Assembly: GCF_035222485.1 (NCBI RefSeq)
Contig: NC_085922.1
Location: 3,797,001 to 3,861,000, forward strand
DNA length: 64,000 nt
Direction: 5' to 3'
DNA from: Podospora pseudoanserina
Taxonomy: Eukaryota > Ascomycota > Sordariomycetes > Sordariales > Podosporaceae
The stretch's first letter is position 1. Every line of letters starts with the position of its first letter. Positions 18,670 through 28,138 of the stretch are shown one piece after another. Both the position numbers and the translations under genes were made by a program. The notes beneath the pieces were generated by a model. That model searched no databases, was not told the DNA's origin, and saw only the letters and a program-made list of their open reading frames with translations.

Positions 18670-20253
18670 ATGCGACGAGCTCCTCTTCCGAGAATTTCCG
18701 TCTATTCTACCCACCGCAATCTCTCACGATCCTGCCCCGCCCTATCTGCCAAACCCGCTGCCAGCGACCCCTCGAATCCTATCTCAGATACCTCTCCGAA
18801 ATCCAATGAAGAAAAAGAACTCGGCCCCCTGACACGTCGCCTTCAAGAGGCAACCGAAGAGGCTCTTTTGGAGGGAGGGCGAGCCGGCCGTCGCGCTGTG
18901 CTCGAAGATGCCGGTTTCTCCGAAGAACTCAAAGCCAAACTGCTGAACAAACTGGCCGATGCCAAATTCCAAGGAGAATACTCAGCCGCCGCCTCGGTTC
19001 TTGCCCACTCGAAAATACCCGATTCCGCCGGCCTAGGTACGAGATCCATCGCCGCAGCGCAGCCCTGGACAGGCACCGAATCGACCGAAGATGCTGTGTT
19101 ACGAATGCTCAACGACGCCCACAAGCCATTGGCCCCCGGGCTTCGAGGTAAAAACAAAATTGTCCCCGAGCCAGTTGACATGCGATTTAAAACAAGATCA
19201 AATGTCAGCGCTGGGCAAAGAGCAGCCGAGGCGAGGGACAAGGCTTCCTTGTACACCTCTCTCTCAGGGGACAAACAAAAGGATGTTGGGTTGAGCGATG
19301 AAGAAAGAGAAGCTATGAAACGGGAATTCAGGGAGCGCTTTACTCCCGGGGCACGAGCCATGCCCAACACCATCACCGGGCTTGCGGCTTTGGCTAATGA
19401 GCGCATCGAAAACGCCATTGCCAGAGGGCAGTTCAAACATATCCCGAGAGGCAAGGGAGTCGAAAGAGACGCGAGGGCGGATAATCCGTTTATCGATACG
19501 ACAGAATACATAATGAACAAGATGATCAAACGACAAGACCTTGTGCCGCCGTGGATAGAAAAGCAACAAGAGTTGCTAAAGACGGCTGCAAATTTCAGGT
19601 TGACAATACGGACTAATTGGAAAAGGCACATGGCGCGCATGATATCTGCCAAGGGAGGCAGTTTGGAGGAGAAGTTGAGACGGGCGAGGGAGTACGCAAG
19701 AGCAGAAGAGGTGCACAACCCAAGGAGAAAGAGAAAGGTGGAAGAGATGAGTGTGTCGACGAACTCGACGGATGATCCGGTGATGGTGAAGATGAGGCAG
19801 CAGGCTGCTTCGAATGCCACACCGGTGACTGAGGGAGTAAAAGAATCGACGGAGGAAAACATGCCCGTCGGCCGGCCATTTCGAGATCCGGCTTGGGAAG
19901 CAGCCGAGAGGTCATACATGGAGCTCGCCATCACCAACCTAAACACTATTACCAGGTCATACAACTTGATGGCGCCGGAGCTCGCCAAGAAGCCGTATTT
20001 CTCGCTGGAAAGAGAACTCAGCAGCTGTTTCGCGGATGTGGCGCCGCAGGTGGCGGAGGAAATCAAGGCGAGGGCAACAGCGCCGGCAAAGTCAATGGTC
20101 GATTATAACTTTCTTGGTAGCGGAAAGCCACTACAGAGAGGGGGGCTTAGGGGGACCTTTGGAATGGGCGAACAGAGCCGGGTGTGGGAGCGTAATGAAC
20201 CGAGGTATGGGTTCAAGGAGTTTTGGAAAGATTTGTTCAAGAAGGACAAGTAG
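18670..20253 (+). CDS. Mitochondrial DUF1992 / DNAJC28-like protein
   Basis: A single exon encodes 527 residues from the ATG at 18670. The frame continues upstream to 18628 without another ATG, and the 14 upstream residues (PPEAFICGLCLRA) look like presequence, so a spliced upstream start is possible. Arg/Ser/Ala-rich residues 1-35 suggest mitochondrial import. The centre holds the DUF1992 block: ITGLAALANERIENAIARGQF, PRGKG, DNPFIDTTEYIMNKMIKRQ and LVPPWIEKQQEL. This domain is shared with animal DNAJC28 and bacterial YhdN-like proteins. The J domain of DNAJC28 is not visible here. The function is unsettled; roles in mitochondrial or Golgi proteostasis have been proposed for relatives. The later region (residues 345-400) is charged and Ser/Thr-rich. 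Confidence 0.88.
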   Translation: MRRAPLPRISVYSTHRNLSRSCPALSAKPAASDPSNPISDTSPKSNEEKELGPLTRRLQEATEEALLEGGRAGRRAVLEDAGFSEELKAKLLNKLADAKFQGEYSAAASVLAHSKIPDSAGLGTRSIAAAQPWTGTESTEDAVLRMLNDAHKPLAPGLRGKNKIVPEPVDMRFKTRSNVSAGQRAAEARDKASLYTSLSGDKQKDVGLSDEEREAMKREFRERFTPGARAMPNTITGLAALANERIENAIARGQFKHIPRGKGVERDARADNPFIDTTEYIMNKMIKRQDLVPPWIEKQQELLKTAANFRLTIRTNWKRHMARMISAKGGSLEEKLRRAREYARAEEVHNPRRKRKVEEMSVSTNSTDDPVMVKMRQQAASNATPVTEGVKESTEENMPVGRPFRDPAWEAAERSYMELAITNLNTITRSYNLMAPELAKKPYFSLERELSSCFADVAPQVAEEIKARATAPAKSMVDYNFLGSGKPLQRGGLRGTFGMGEQSRVWERNEPRYGFKEFWKDLFKKDK

Positions 20254-20558
20254 TCTGCTAGATTGGCAACAAAAAGTAACCCATCCCATACAAGTCGCCG
20301 TGACGATAGGGAGGAAAGTGAAACTTGGCCAGAAAGGGTTAGGGTTCTAAGCTGGGAGCGAATGTTTTAGGATCTCGGCAGGCATTTCCGCACGACACAA
20401 CGTCATCTTCCCCATGCATCGATCCACCACTTTTACACCATCACAAACCCACGACGCGACACAGCGACACAGGCACAACCGGTGGCTTTTGAATATCGCG
20501 ACCTTGTATCACTACGAAATGTTATAGTTACCTGAAGTGCCATGCGCTCCTCGTCGCC
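20254..20558. other. Short spacer and promoter
   Basis: About 300 bp lie between the DUF1992 stop and the battenin ATG. Nothing specific was seen. Confidence 0.4.
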
Positions 20559-22016
20559 ATGAATTCCCGCTCGCCCTCCTCCTCGGGGCTGCTCCCCCTG
20601 CCGTTTCCCGGCACCCCGTCCTCCTCATGGCGCTTTTACCGTGCCCGGCTGTCTGCATTCATGCGCGATCCCAATACCTCGGTTTTGGTGGCATTTTGGT
20701 TGTTTGGTTTGTGACCACAAGTCCCTGCTGTTGCGGTGTTCTTGTCTGACCATTTCTCGGTGTAACTGCATGCAGGCCTAGTCAACAACATCCTCTACGT
20801 TCTCCTGCTGACCGCAGCCCAAGACCTCGTCGGCCCGTCCATCCCCAAAGCTCTCGTCCTGCTGGCAGATGTGATGCCCTCCTTTCTGACAAAACTCGTC
20901 GCGCCGTATTTCATCCACCTCGTGCCGTACTCGATCCGCATATTGGTGTTTGTGGCGTTATCATCGGGGGGCATGCTACTGGTGGCACTCACTCCGAACA
21001 CACAGTCTGTCGGGGTCAAAATGGTCGGCGTGATAATAGCCAGTATCAGCTCCGGCGGAGGAGAACTCAGTTTCCTGGGGTTGACGCACTATTACGGCGT
21101 TAACAGCCTTGCGGCGTGGGGAAGCGGGACGGGAGCGGCGGGTTTGGTCGGGGCAGGGTTGTACGTCCTGATGACTGACTGGCTGGGTATGTCTGTCAAA
21201 AACAGCTTGCTAGTCAGCGCGCTGATGCCCGGGGTCATGCTGTTGTCTTTTTTTGTCATCCTTCCTAGAGAGAGGATAAAGCAGCAGACTGGAACAACAG
21301 GATATGAACCACTCCCCGGTCTCGACAGAGATGACTCGCCAGAAAGTGAACGCGAAATCGATGCCTCTGCTGCATCAGCAGCCCTTCTCTCTGAACCCGG
21401 CCCGTCATCCGTCACAGCCTACCACAACAACCACCCCGGCGACAAATCCGCCTCATTCTGGGTCAATCTCCGCCGCGCCAAGTCACTCTTCTGGCCTTAC
21501 ATGCTTCCACTGCTGCTCGTCTACGTAGCAGAGTACACCATCAACCAAGGCGTCGCACCCACCCTCCTTTTCCCGCTTGAGCAATCTCCCTTTAACGAGT
21601 ACCGCTCTTTCTACCCCTTTTACGGCTTCTTGTATCAGCTAGGCGTGTTCATCTCCCGCTCTTCGACGCCGTGGTTCAGGATACACCACCTCTACTTCCC
21701 GTCGCTCCTTCAAGTCGGAAATCTGGTGTTGCTTACGCTGCATGCATTGCTCAACTTTATCCCGTCTGTCTACCTGGTGTTTGTCGTCATCTTTTGGGAG
21801 GGGCTGTTGGGAGGGGCGGTGTATGTGAATACGTTTGCCGAGATTATGGACAACGTCCCTGTAGAGGACAGAGAGTTCAGTCTGGGTGCCACGTCGGTCA
21901 GCGACAGTGGGGGCATATGCATCGCCGGGTTTATTGGTATGGCGATGGAGGTGTGGCTTTGCGACTGGCAGGTGCAGCGGGGGAGGGATTATTGCCGGAG
22001 GGTAGAGGTGAGCTGA
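20559..22016 (+). CDS. BTN1: Battenin, vacuolar/lysosomal membrane protein (CLN3/BTN1 family)
   Basis: Two exons, 20559-20706 and 20776-22016, with a 69-nt intron, encode 462 residues. The splice joins FWLFG to [20 protein letters not shown], exactly the conserved CLN3 start. Further conserved parts are [14 protein letters not shown], the [17 protein letters not shown] loop, [20 protein letters not shown] and the C-terminal [29 protein letters not shown]. About 11 hydrophobic helices are visible, with a polar loop (residues about 200-255) in the middle. In yeast and human the family sits in the vacuolar or lysosomal membrane and influences pH and basic amino-acid balance; human loss causes Batten disease. 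The C-terminal CxxC-type prenylation box of the human protein is absent; the protein ends RRVEVS. Confidence 0.95.
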
Positions 22017-23482
22017 GGCTGTTGGAGCTCAACGACATGTGCTGCCATGTAAGAACGATTTGGGTCAAAAGTTGAATACATTTGCTACTCGCAGCTAGAT
22101 GGACAAGAAGCCTTGGCAGGTTTGCCCTTTGACTGGATATCCAGCGTTATACTGATATCATGGCGCGGTTGCATCCGCCGAGGACCCTGAAAGATGATAC
22201 TCATTACTTCGATGCCTGATTTAGGATCTGAGAGGCTGGAGGTGGCGGCCTCGGAGCTTTCCATTGGTGTCCTTCTATCGGAGCGGGTTTATTCCGAAGC
22301 GGGTGTAGTGAATCAGTTGCTGGACATGGTTGGCGTTTCGCCATATGCCCGGGTTCGGAGTTTTGATCTCACTGACGAGAGTTTCGAGCGTGATCAAACC
22401 ACCCACGCTGACGGGTGTGCATCTGTAGGATTTTGCACAAAACAGCCTCTGTGTAAATCCAGCAGTCAACAGCTCTGGGCATGGATTACGGAATGTGGCT
22501 GTTGATAAGAGAAACCATGCTGAGTTGAGAGCTATTGCGTGGGCTTCGTTGAATGTAAACACTCTTACAGATAGCAGATAATGGGTACGGAGGAGTAACA
22601 GCAGGGCTTTCGCTGTGGCACGGAGCGGGAAGGAAGGATCGATGCCGCGGTCTTTCCTTGGGTCGCTGCATCAGACTTGGGATGATGCAATGGAAAGAGT
22701 GAACTTTGACCGCTCACCTCACATCAAGGTAGCTCCAAACTTGAGCTCGAAACAGGCGACACAAACGCGCTCGCTGCTCAAGACGCCCACATCGCGGCTA
22801 TCGACAATCGGCTATCCGCCCATCATGGCGAAGCAGTCTTTTTTTGGGGATTGGTCCTGGCGGTAAAGTCCGCGGTCGAACTTGGTGGAGATCGGTGAGC
22901 AGGCATCGCCGTTTTCCTTCAGTCCAAAACACATGGATCATCAAACAGTGAATTATTATTCGTAGCCTTTTGATAATTTTGCTGATGGGATGCCAAGGTC
23001 CCCAAAGCCCGCCCCCTGCCAAAACAGTTGCCTGCGGATTTCCTAGCGCTACATCAGCAACTGCCTGCATGGTAGTGCTGACAAGCAACCTCGTCTCGAG
23101 ACTTGGCTTCTCGCCGTCGGGCACCTATTGGCGGACCTGTGTTTAAGCATGTGGGACTGGGCTGAGCTTGTCAGACCCCTTCATGAACCTCACCCGTCGA
23201 TCTCCAAGAGGCTGAGCCACGGGAGCCCGATGCTGGCCTCAACTCAAGTTCCCGCTGGGGAGGATTCATCAGACAGGCAAGGATAGGAGTGTGTGTGTTT
23301 GTGCTGGCATACACAGATACATATATACCGGACATCATGGCGCTTCCAGCTGGGGATTGCTTTGGATCTGTATCTCCACCGCCTCACCATACACGACTGC
23401 CTTGAGAACTCTTGACTTGTCACTCTCATCATTTTCCTCCTTTTTTCTTTTTTTTCCTTGCTGTCTTCCCTCTTTGCCCACC
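22017..23482. other. Intergenic region
   Basis: About 1.47 kb lack a recognisable gene. A 103-codon open frame at 22194-22505 has no family resemblance and I do not call it. The right end (23425-23471) is a long pyrimidine tract directly upstream of the M13 gene, typical of fungal core promoters and leaders. Confidence 0.45.
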
Positions 23483-25825
23483 ATGGGTCAGTTTCAGAGC
23501 GCCGAGGTGTGCACAACACCGGCATGCATCCAGGCCGCTTCGCACATTCTTGAAAACCTGGCACCCAACTGGAAAGACATGGATCCCTGCACCGACTTTG
23601 ATAAGAGTGAGTATAAGCCAACCTGAATACCGACGTGTGTACGACTGACATCAAGCAGTGGTCTGCCACGGGTTCAACCAGTTGCACGACTCGGACAAGG
23701 AATTCAACGGCGTGTCTCTCCAGAACGCGCATAAGAACAGACTCTTGCGAGAAATCCTGTCGAAACCTTACGACCAAGCGACAAAGGTGCAGCCCTACGT
23801 GCTAAGCCGCCGTGACAATGTCGACGAACACAACTTTGACATGGTCCACCGAACATACACTGCATGCATGGACTCGGACGCCATCAAAAAGGCTGGTGTC
23901 AAACCACTGCTGGACACCCTCGTCAAATTCAACGAGTACTGGCCGATTGAGATGGACTTTGCCGACGACCTGTTTGATGAAGAAGACGACAAGGCAGGCC
24001 TCCTGGCGGTTGCCACTGCTTTGGCCAAACTCAACATCCGCACCTGGAATGCATCGCCTGATAACAAGGATGACTTCCTCGGCAACTGCTTCCCAGATCC
24101 CACCGACCCGGTATGATGCCTTGATCATTTGCACACCAGTACTTATCTAACTTGATTGATGTAGAAAACGCAACGCTTTACGCTCTACTATCCCGACCTC
24201 TCATTCAAAAGCCAGGGCCACGAGTACGCTGATCCAAAGGAAACGGCCAAACTCGAAAAGAAAATTTCTGGAGCTTTCCGTACTGTGTTCCCAGTCGATC
24301 TCGATGATAAGACAGCGGCAAGACTTGCCAAGGACATTGTAGCCTTTGAGATCGCTATGTTGGGGTCCGTGAGTCCCACGGCAGCGGCCAATTCCAGCGC
24401 TGTCGCAGGACTACATTCAAGAGCCGACCCTACACAGGATCCCCAGGTGGAACTTAAACAGGCAAGTGACTCGCAAGCATGCTTACCGTTGTTGTTTCTG
24501 ACTCTTTCCAGACGGTCTTGTCCATGTCGCAACTGGCGTCTTTGGCACCAATGCTCGGTCTTGACGCTTTTGTTCAAGCACTGGTTCCGGAGGGGCACAC
24601 CCCTGAGACGGTCGTTGTCAGCATTCCTTACATGTGGCCCCGGATTGAGAAAGTCGTCAAGCAGCAGCGCAAAGTTGTTGTGCAATCATGGCTTCTCTGG
24701 AAGATCATCATGGAACTGGGCTCCAAGGTCGAGTCCCATGAACTCAAAGATCTGGAGCTCGGTGGAGAGGCAGCGTCCAATGAGTACCCCACATGCGTCG
24801 ATCATGTCGATTCTGCCCTCAGGTGGCTTCTGGGTCACTACTTTGTCAAGGCTGCCTACTCGGATTCAACGCGATCTACCGCGACAAAGCTGGCTGTGAA
24901 TATTCGTGAGGAGATGAAGGTGCACGTGGACAAGCTATCTTGGATGGGCGAGGAGACAAGGAAGCGGACCATCAAGAAGTTGGACAACATGAAGATCAAT
25001 ATTGGTTACCCAGAGCACAGCCCAGACTCGAGATCCCCCGATGACCTGGCCGCTTACTACAGCGGTTTGAACATCACGGATTCCTTTTTCGACAACGCAA
25101 TCGAGGGCATGCGGTACCAGGTAGTCACTGACTCACGTTTCCTGTCGGAGCCGACGTCGCAGTCTAGGTGGTCGGCGTCCTACACGCACGTGACCAATGC
25201 CGCTTACAACGGTCTCACCAACAGCTTCTTCATCCCTGCCGGTATATCACTGGCCCCCCTTTTTCACGTTGACCTCCCTGAGTGGGCGTTGTATGGAGCC
25301 TTGGGATCCATCATTGGTCACGAGATCACCCACAGCCTCGACAGCGGCGGGCGGAAAAAGGACGAGAACGCCCTGGAGACGAACTGGTGGGATGAGAAGT
25401 CGCTCGCGGAATACGCCAAACGGGAAAGGTGCTTCGTGGACCAGTACAGCATGTATGAGCTGGTCGGCCCCGACGGCAAGAAGTACCCCGGCAACGGAAA
25501 CGTGACCGTGGGCGAGAACATCTCGGATGCCGGCGGCCTCGCGGTGGCCTATGACGCCTGGGTCAAGGAGCGCAAGTCCATGCCCGATGTGTGGGACCAG
25601 GGACTCCCTGGTCTGGGCGATTTCACCCACGAGCAACTCTTCTTTATCATGTTCGGAAACGTTTGGTGCGATTCCAGAAGCCCACAGGAAAGGGTAGACA
25701 TGTTGCTGAAAGGTAAGGAGCATGCCCCCGACGTGCACAGGCTCATGGGCGGCGCGGCCAACTCTCGCGCCTTTAGGGAGGCCTTCAAGTGTCCTGTCAA
25801 GGAGCCGGAATGCGAGTTGTTTTAG
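23483..25825 (+). CDS. M13 family zinc metallopeptidase (neprilysin-like)
   Basis: Four exons, 23483-23606, 23659-24110, 24165-24461 and 24512-25825, give 728 residues. Introns 1 and 2 are GT-AG; intron 3 begins GCAAGT and ends CAG, a GC-AG intron that restores an exact frame. Catalytic motifs: HExxH as GHEITHSLDSGG, the third zinc ligand region GENISDAGG, and NAAYNGLTN for substrate binding. Conserved N-terminal CTTPACI and PCTDFD match the luminal start of M13 enzymes. Unlike most relatives there is no transmembrane segment or signal peptide; instead the protein starts MGQFQS, which fits the N-myristoylation pattern MGxxxS. It may therefore be cytosolic or held on the inner side of a membrane, or an upstream anchor exon is missed. 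The family cleaves oligopeptides. The end (ECELF) differs from the usual CxVW tail. Confidence 0.93.
24462..24511 (+). other. GC-AG intron in the M13 peptidase gene
   Basis: The donor is GCAAGT after CAG and the acceptor is TTTCCAG. Removing 50 nt joins VELKQ to TVLSMSQLASLAP in phase 0, as expected for the family. No GT donor nearby gives a working frame. Confidence 0.8.
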
Positions 25826-26605
25826 ACGGCCGGTGTTGCGTCGGTCATTTCTTTTGTACACAAGGGGGGTTGGATACGGCGCAGTTTTAGGATTGGCTTT
25901 CTCTTGTTTGGGTACCGGTAGAGGTTTGCTAGGCTGGTCAGTAGGTGGTCGATAGGTCTTCCATGGTAATTAGATGTCAGCATTAGGATAAATCGCAGCC
26001 GGTAGCCGCTCTGAATACCTATAAAGTAATTTCAATGCTCTATGGACTCGGCTTCCATTCTGTGTCATCACCCGTAATGATTTGATCTCATCGATCGGTA
26101 TCAGTGAACGAAAACACGTCCGAGTTTGTGGATGGCGCAACTGTGGGCAGACTGAGTACCACCACCCGGATCCGAGTTTCCCCGGCTCCGGCAACCTTTA
26201 TACCGGCTCTGTATTACCTTCTCTCGCTACCACATTTCAGCTCTGACATTCAGTTGGAGCGGGTGTCTTGCCACTTGCGTGCATTTTGTTCAATTTCCGA
26301 TCTTGCACTCTTCACAAATGGCACTTGCAGCTGGATTGGAGGGTGGCCAGGCACAATTTATCCATCCGGGGGAGAGGGAGTGTGGTTAATATCCCATCCC
26401 TAAATTGCCTGCATCATGTGAGCTGGACGCAAACCAACCTGCATCATTCAGCACTCCAGCACACCTTGAAAACGTCACACGGCCCGATGAGAGGAAGTGG
26501 CACAAAAGTATTGCTTCATAAAATCTTATTCAAAATAGGTATATATACATTATCTTCATAATCGTATCATGTACATGACTTCATCCCCTACCCAAGCTCA
26601 AAAGC
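25826..26605. other. Intergenic region between convergent genes
   Basis: The M13 and aminopeptidase genes converge on this 780-bp stretch. Small open frames here have no resemblance to proteins I know. Confidence 0.45.
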
Positions 26606-28138
26606 TCAGATCTCATCACCACCGCCGCAAGGCCCGGAGTGGGTGTGCACACCGTGGCCATGGACGCCGAGGGAGCGCTTCATGGCCTTGGCGCGGTCGC
26701 CAGCCCACCGTCTCTCGTTCAGGTTGACGGCGGGGAAGCCCTTCCAGCTGGTGGCATACTTGGCGACCGAATGGGCAATGGCCTGGGTGTTGATGAGGAA
26801 GGCCTTCCAGTTGAGGTTGTCAACAGTGTCGCCGACCTTGTGGTAGTTGATGTCGTACGCGACACCAGCCTCACCGCCGAAGAGCTTCTGCTCGGCCTCG
26901 GTCTTGGGGACCTCAGCACCGGTGAAGAGACCGCCGGAGGGGATGCCGTTCTGGATGAAGCCGGCGTAGTCGGAGCGGCCCGAGAACTCGGTGGGGACCG
27001 AGGGGGAGCGCTTGGACTTGTAGAAGTCCTCAAAGTCCTTCTCGATGACGTCGGATCCGGGGGGACCGGTGAGGTTGTAGGCGGATCCATCACCATCGTA
27101 GATGCCGAGGATGTAGTTGGGGGAGGCGATCATGTCGAAGTTGAGGTAGGCACGGATCTTGGCCAACTCGGTCTCGGAGCTGTTGATCGACTTGACGTAG
27201 AAGTAGGAGCCGAGGAGACCGAACTCCTCAGCGCCGAAGAAGGCGAAGCGGACGGCGTTCTTGACGCTGAAGTTGCTGAGGTACTTGGCAACGTTCAGGA
27301 TACCAATGGTACCGGAACCATCGTCGTTGATGCCGGGGCCGGCAGAGACGGAATCGGAGTGACCACCAACGACGAGGACGTTGTCGTGATCACCGCCCTT
27401 GGTCTCGGCGATGACGTTGTAGTTGACACGCTGCTCAACGGTGGCATCGACGTCGAGGGAAGCCTCGACGGGGCCAGCAGAGAGAGCCTCGAGGATGGGG
27501 GCGGCGTCCTCCTGGCTGATACCCACAACAGGGGCGTAGTCCTGGAAGGGGGAGCCGAGGGTGCCAGCAAGAGAGCCAGCAACGTTGTTGTAGATGACGA
27601 TGCCGGCGGCACCGGCAGCCTTGGCGCTCAGCGACTTCTCAGCGAAGGAGCAAGTGCCACGGGACACAAAGGCGATCTTGCCGGCAACCTCGGCGGGGTA
27701 GTCGGTGGGAGTGCAGCCAAGGTTGGGAACGGCAACGAGGTTGGCGGTAACCTCACCGCCGGGGGTGTAGGTCATGATGGCGGCGGGGATATCGGCACCG
27801 CCAACAGTGAGGGTGGCGGTACCCTCGGAGAAGATCTCGGTGAAGGGCTGCTTCACGACATCGTAGTAGTTGAGGCGCTTGAGGGTGTTGTAGATATAGT
27901 CAACAGTGGCGTTGTGACCGCCGCTACCGAAAGCGCGGTTACCACCGTGAGCCTTGGCAAACGACTGGAGCTTGTTGGCGTCGTTGAGAAGGTCACGCTT
28001 GTTGACGTAGGACTGGAGCTTGGCCGAGCTGACCAGAGGCTTCTTGGGGGTCTTGTCCTTGCCCTTGCCCTTGCCGTCGCCAGCGCTGACGGAGGCGGAG
28101 AGGGCGAGCGCGAAAAGGGAGACGGTGGCAGTCTTCAT
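26606..28138 (-). CDS. lap2: Secreted leucine aminopeptidase (M28 with PA domain)
   Basis: A single exon encodes 510 residues. A clear signal peptide (MKTATVSLFALALSASVSA) is followed by a Lys/Gly-rich stretch that may be a propeptide. Residues about 130-230 form a PA domain (FVSRGTCSFAEKSLSAKAAGAAG). The M28 catalytic part follows, with zinc ligands and neighbours in GGHSDSVSAGPGINDDGSG, FFGAEEFGLLGS, LNFDMIASPN, FSGRSDYAGF and NYHKVGDTVDNL. Several N-x-S/T sites are present. The domain order matches fungal Lap2-type aminopeptidases, which release N-terminal residues from peptides outside the cell. Codon usage is strongly biased to GC-ending codons, suggesting high expression; this creates a 517-codon open frame on the opposite strand. 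The C-terminus ends HGHGVHTHSGPCGGG, an unusual His/Gly tail. Confidence 0.95.
   Translation of the reverse strand: MKTATVSLFALALSASVSAGDGKGKGKDKTPKKPLVSSAKLQSYVNKRDLLNDANKLQSFAKAHGGNRAFGSGGHNATVDYIYNTLKRLNYYDVVKQPFTEIFSEGTATLTVGGADIPAAIMTYTPGGEVTANLVAVPNLGCTPTDYPAEVAGKIAFVSRGTCSFAEKSLSAKAAGAAGIVIYNNVAGSLAGTLGSPFQDYAPVVGISQEDAAPILEALSAGPVEASLDVDATVEQRVNYNVIAETKGGDHDNVLVVGGHSDSVSAGPGINDDGSGTIGILNVAKYLSNFSVKNAVRFAFFGAEEFGLLGSYFYVKSINSSETELAKIRAYLNFDMIASPNYILGIYDGDGSAYNLTGPPGSDVIEKDFEDFYKSKRSPSVPTEFSGRSDYAGFIQNGIPSGGLFTGAEVPKTEAEQKLFGGEAGVAYDINYHKVGDTVDNLNWKAFLINTQAIAHSVAKYATSWKGFPAVNLNERRWAGDRAKAMKRSLGVHGHGVHTHSGPCGGGDEI

Noticed and set aside
18843-20066. 407-codon open frame on the minus strand
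   Set aside because: It is a shadow of the DUF1992 gene, Ser/Leu-rich and without motifs.
22194-22505. 103-codon plus-strand frame
   Set aside because: There is no family resemblance and no promoter or splice support.
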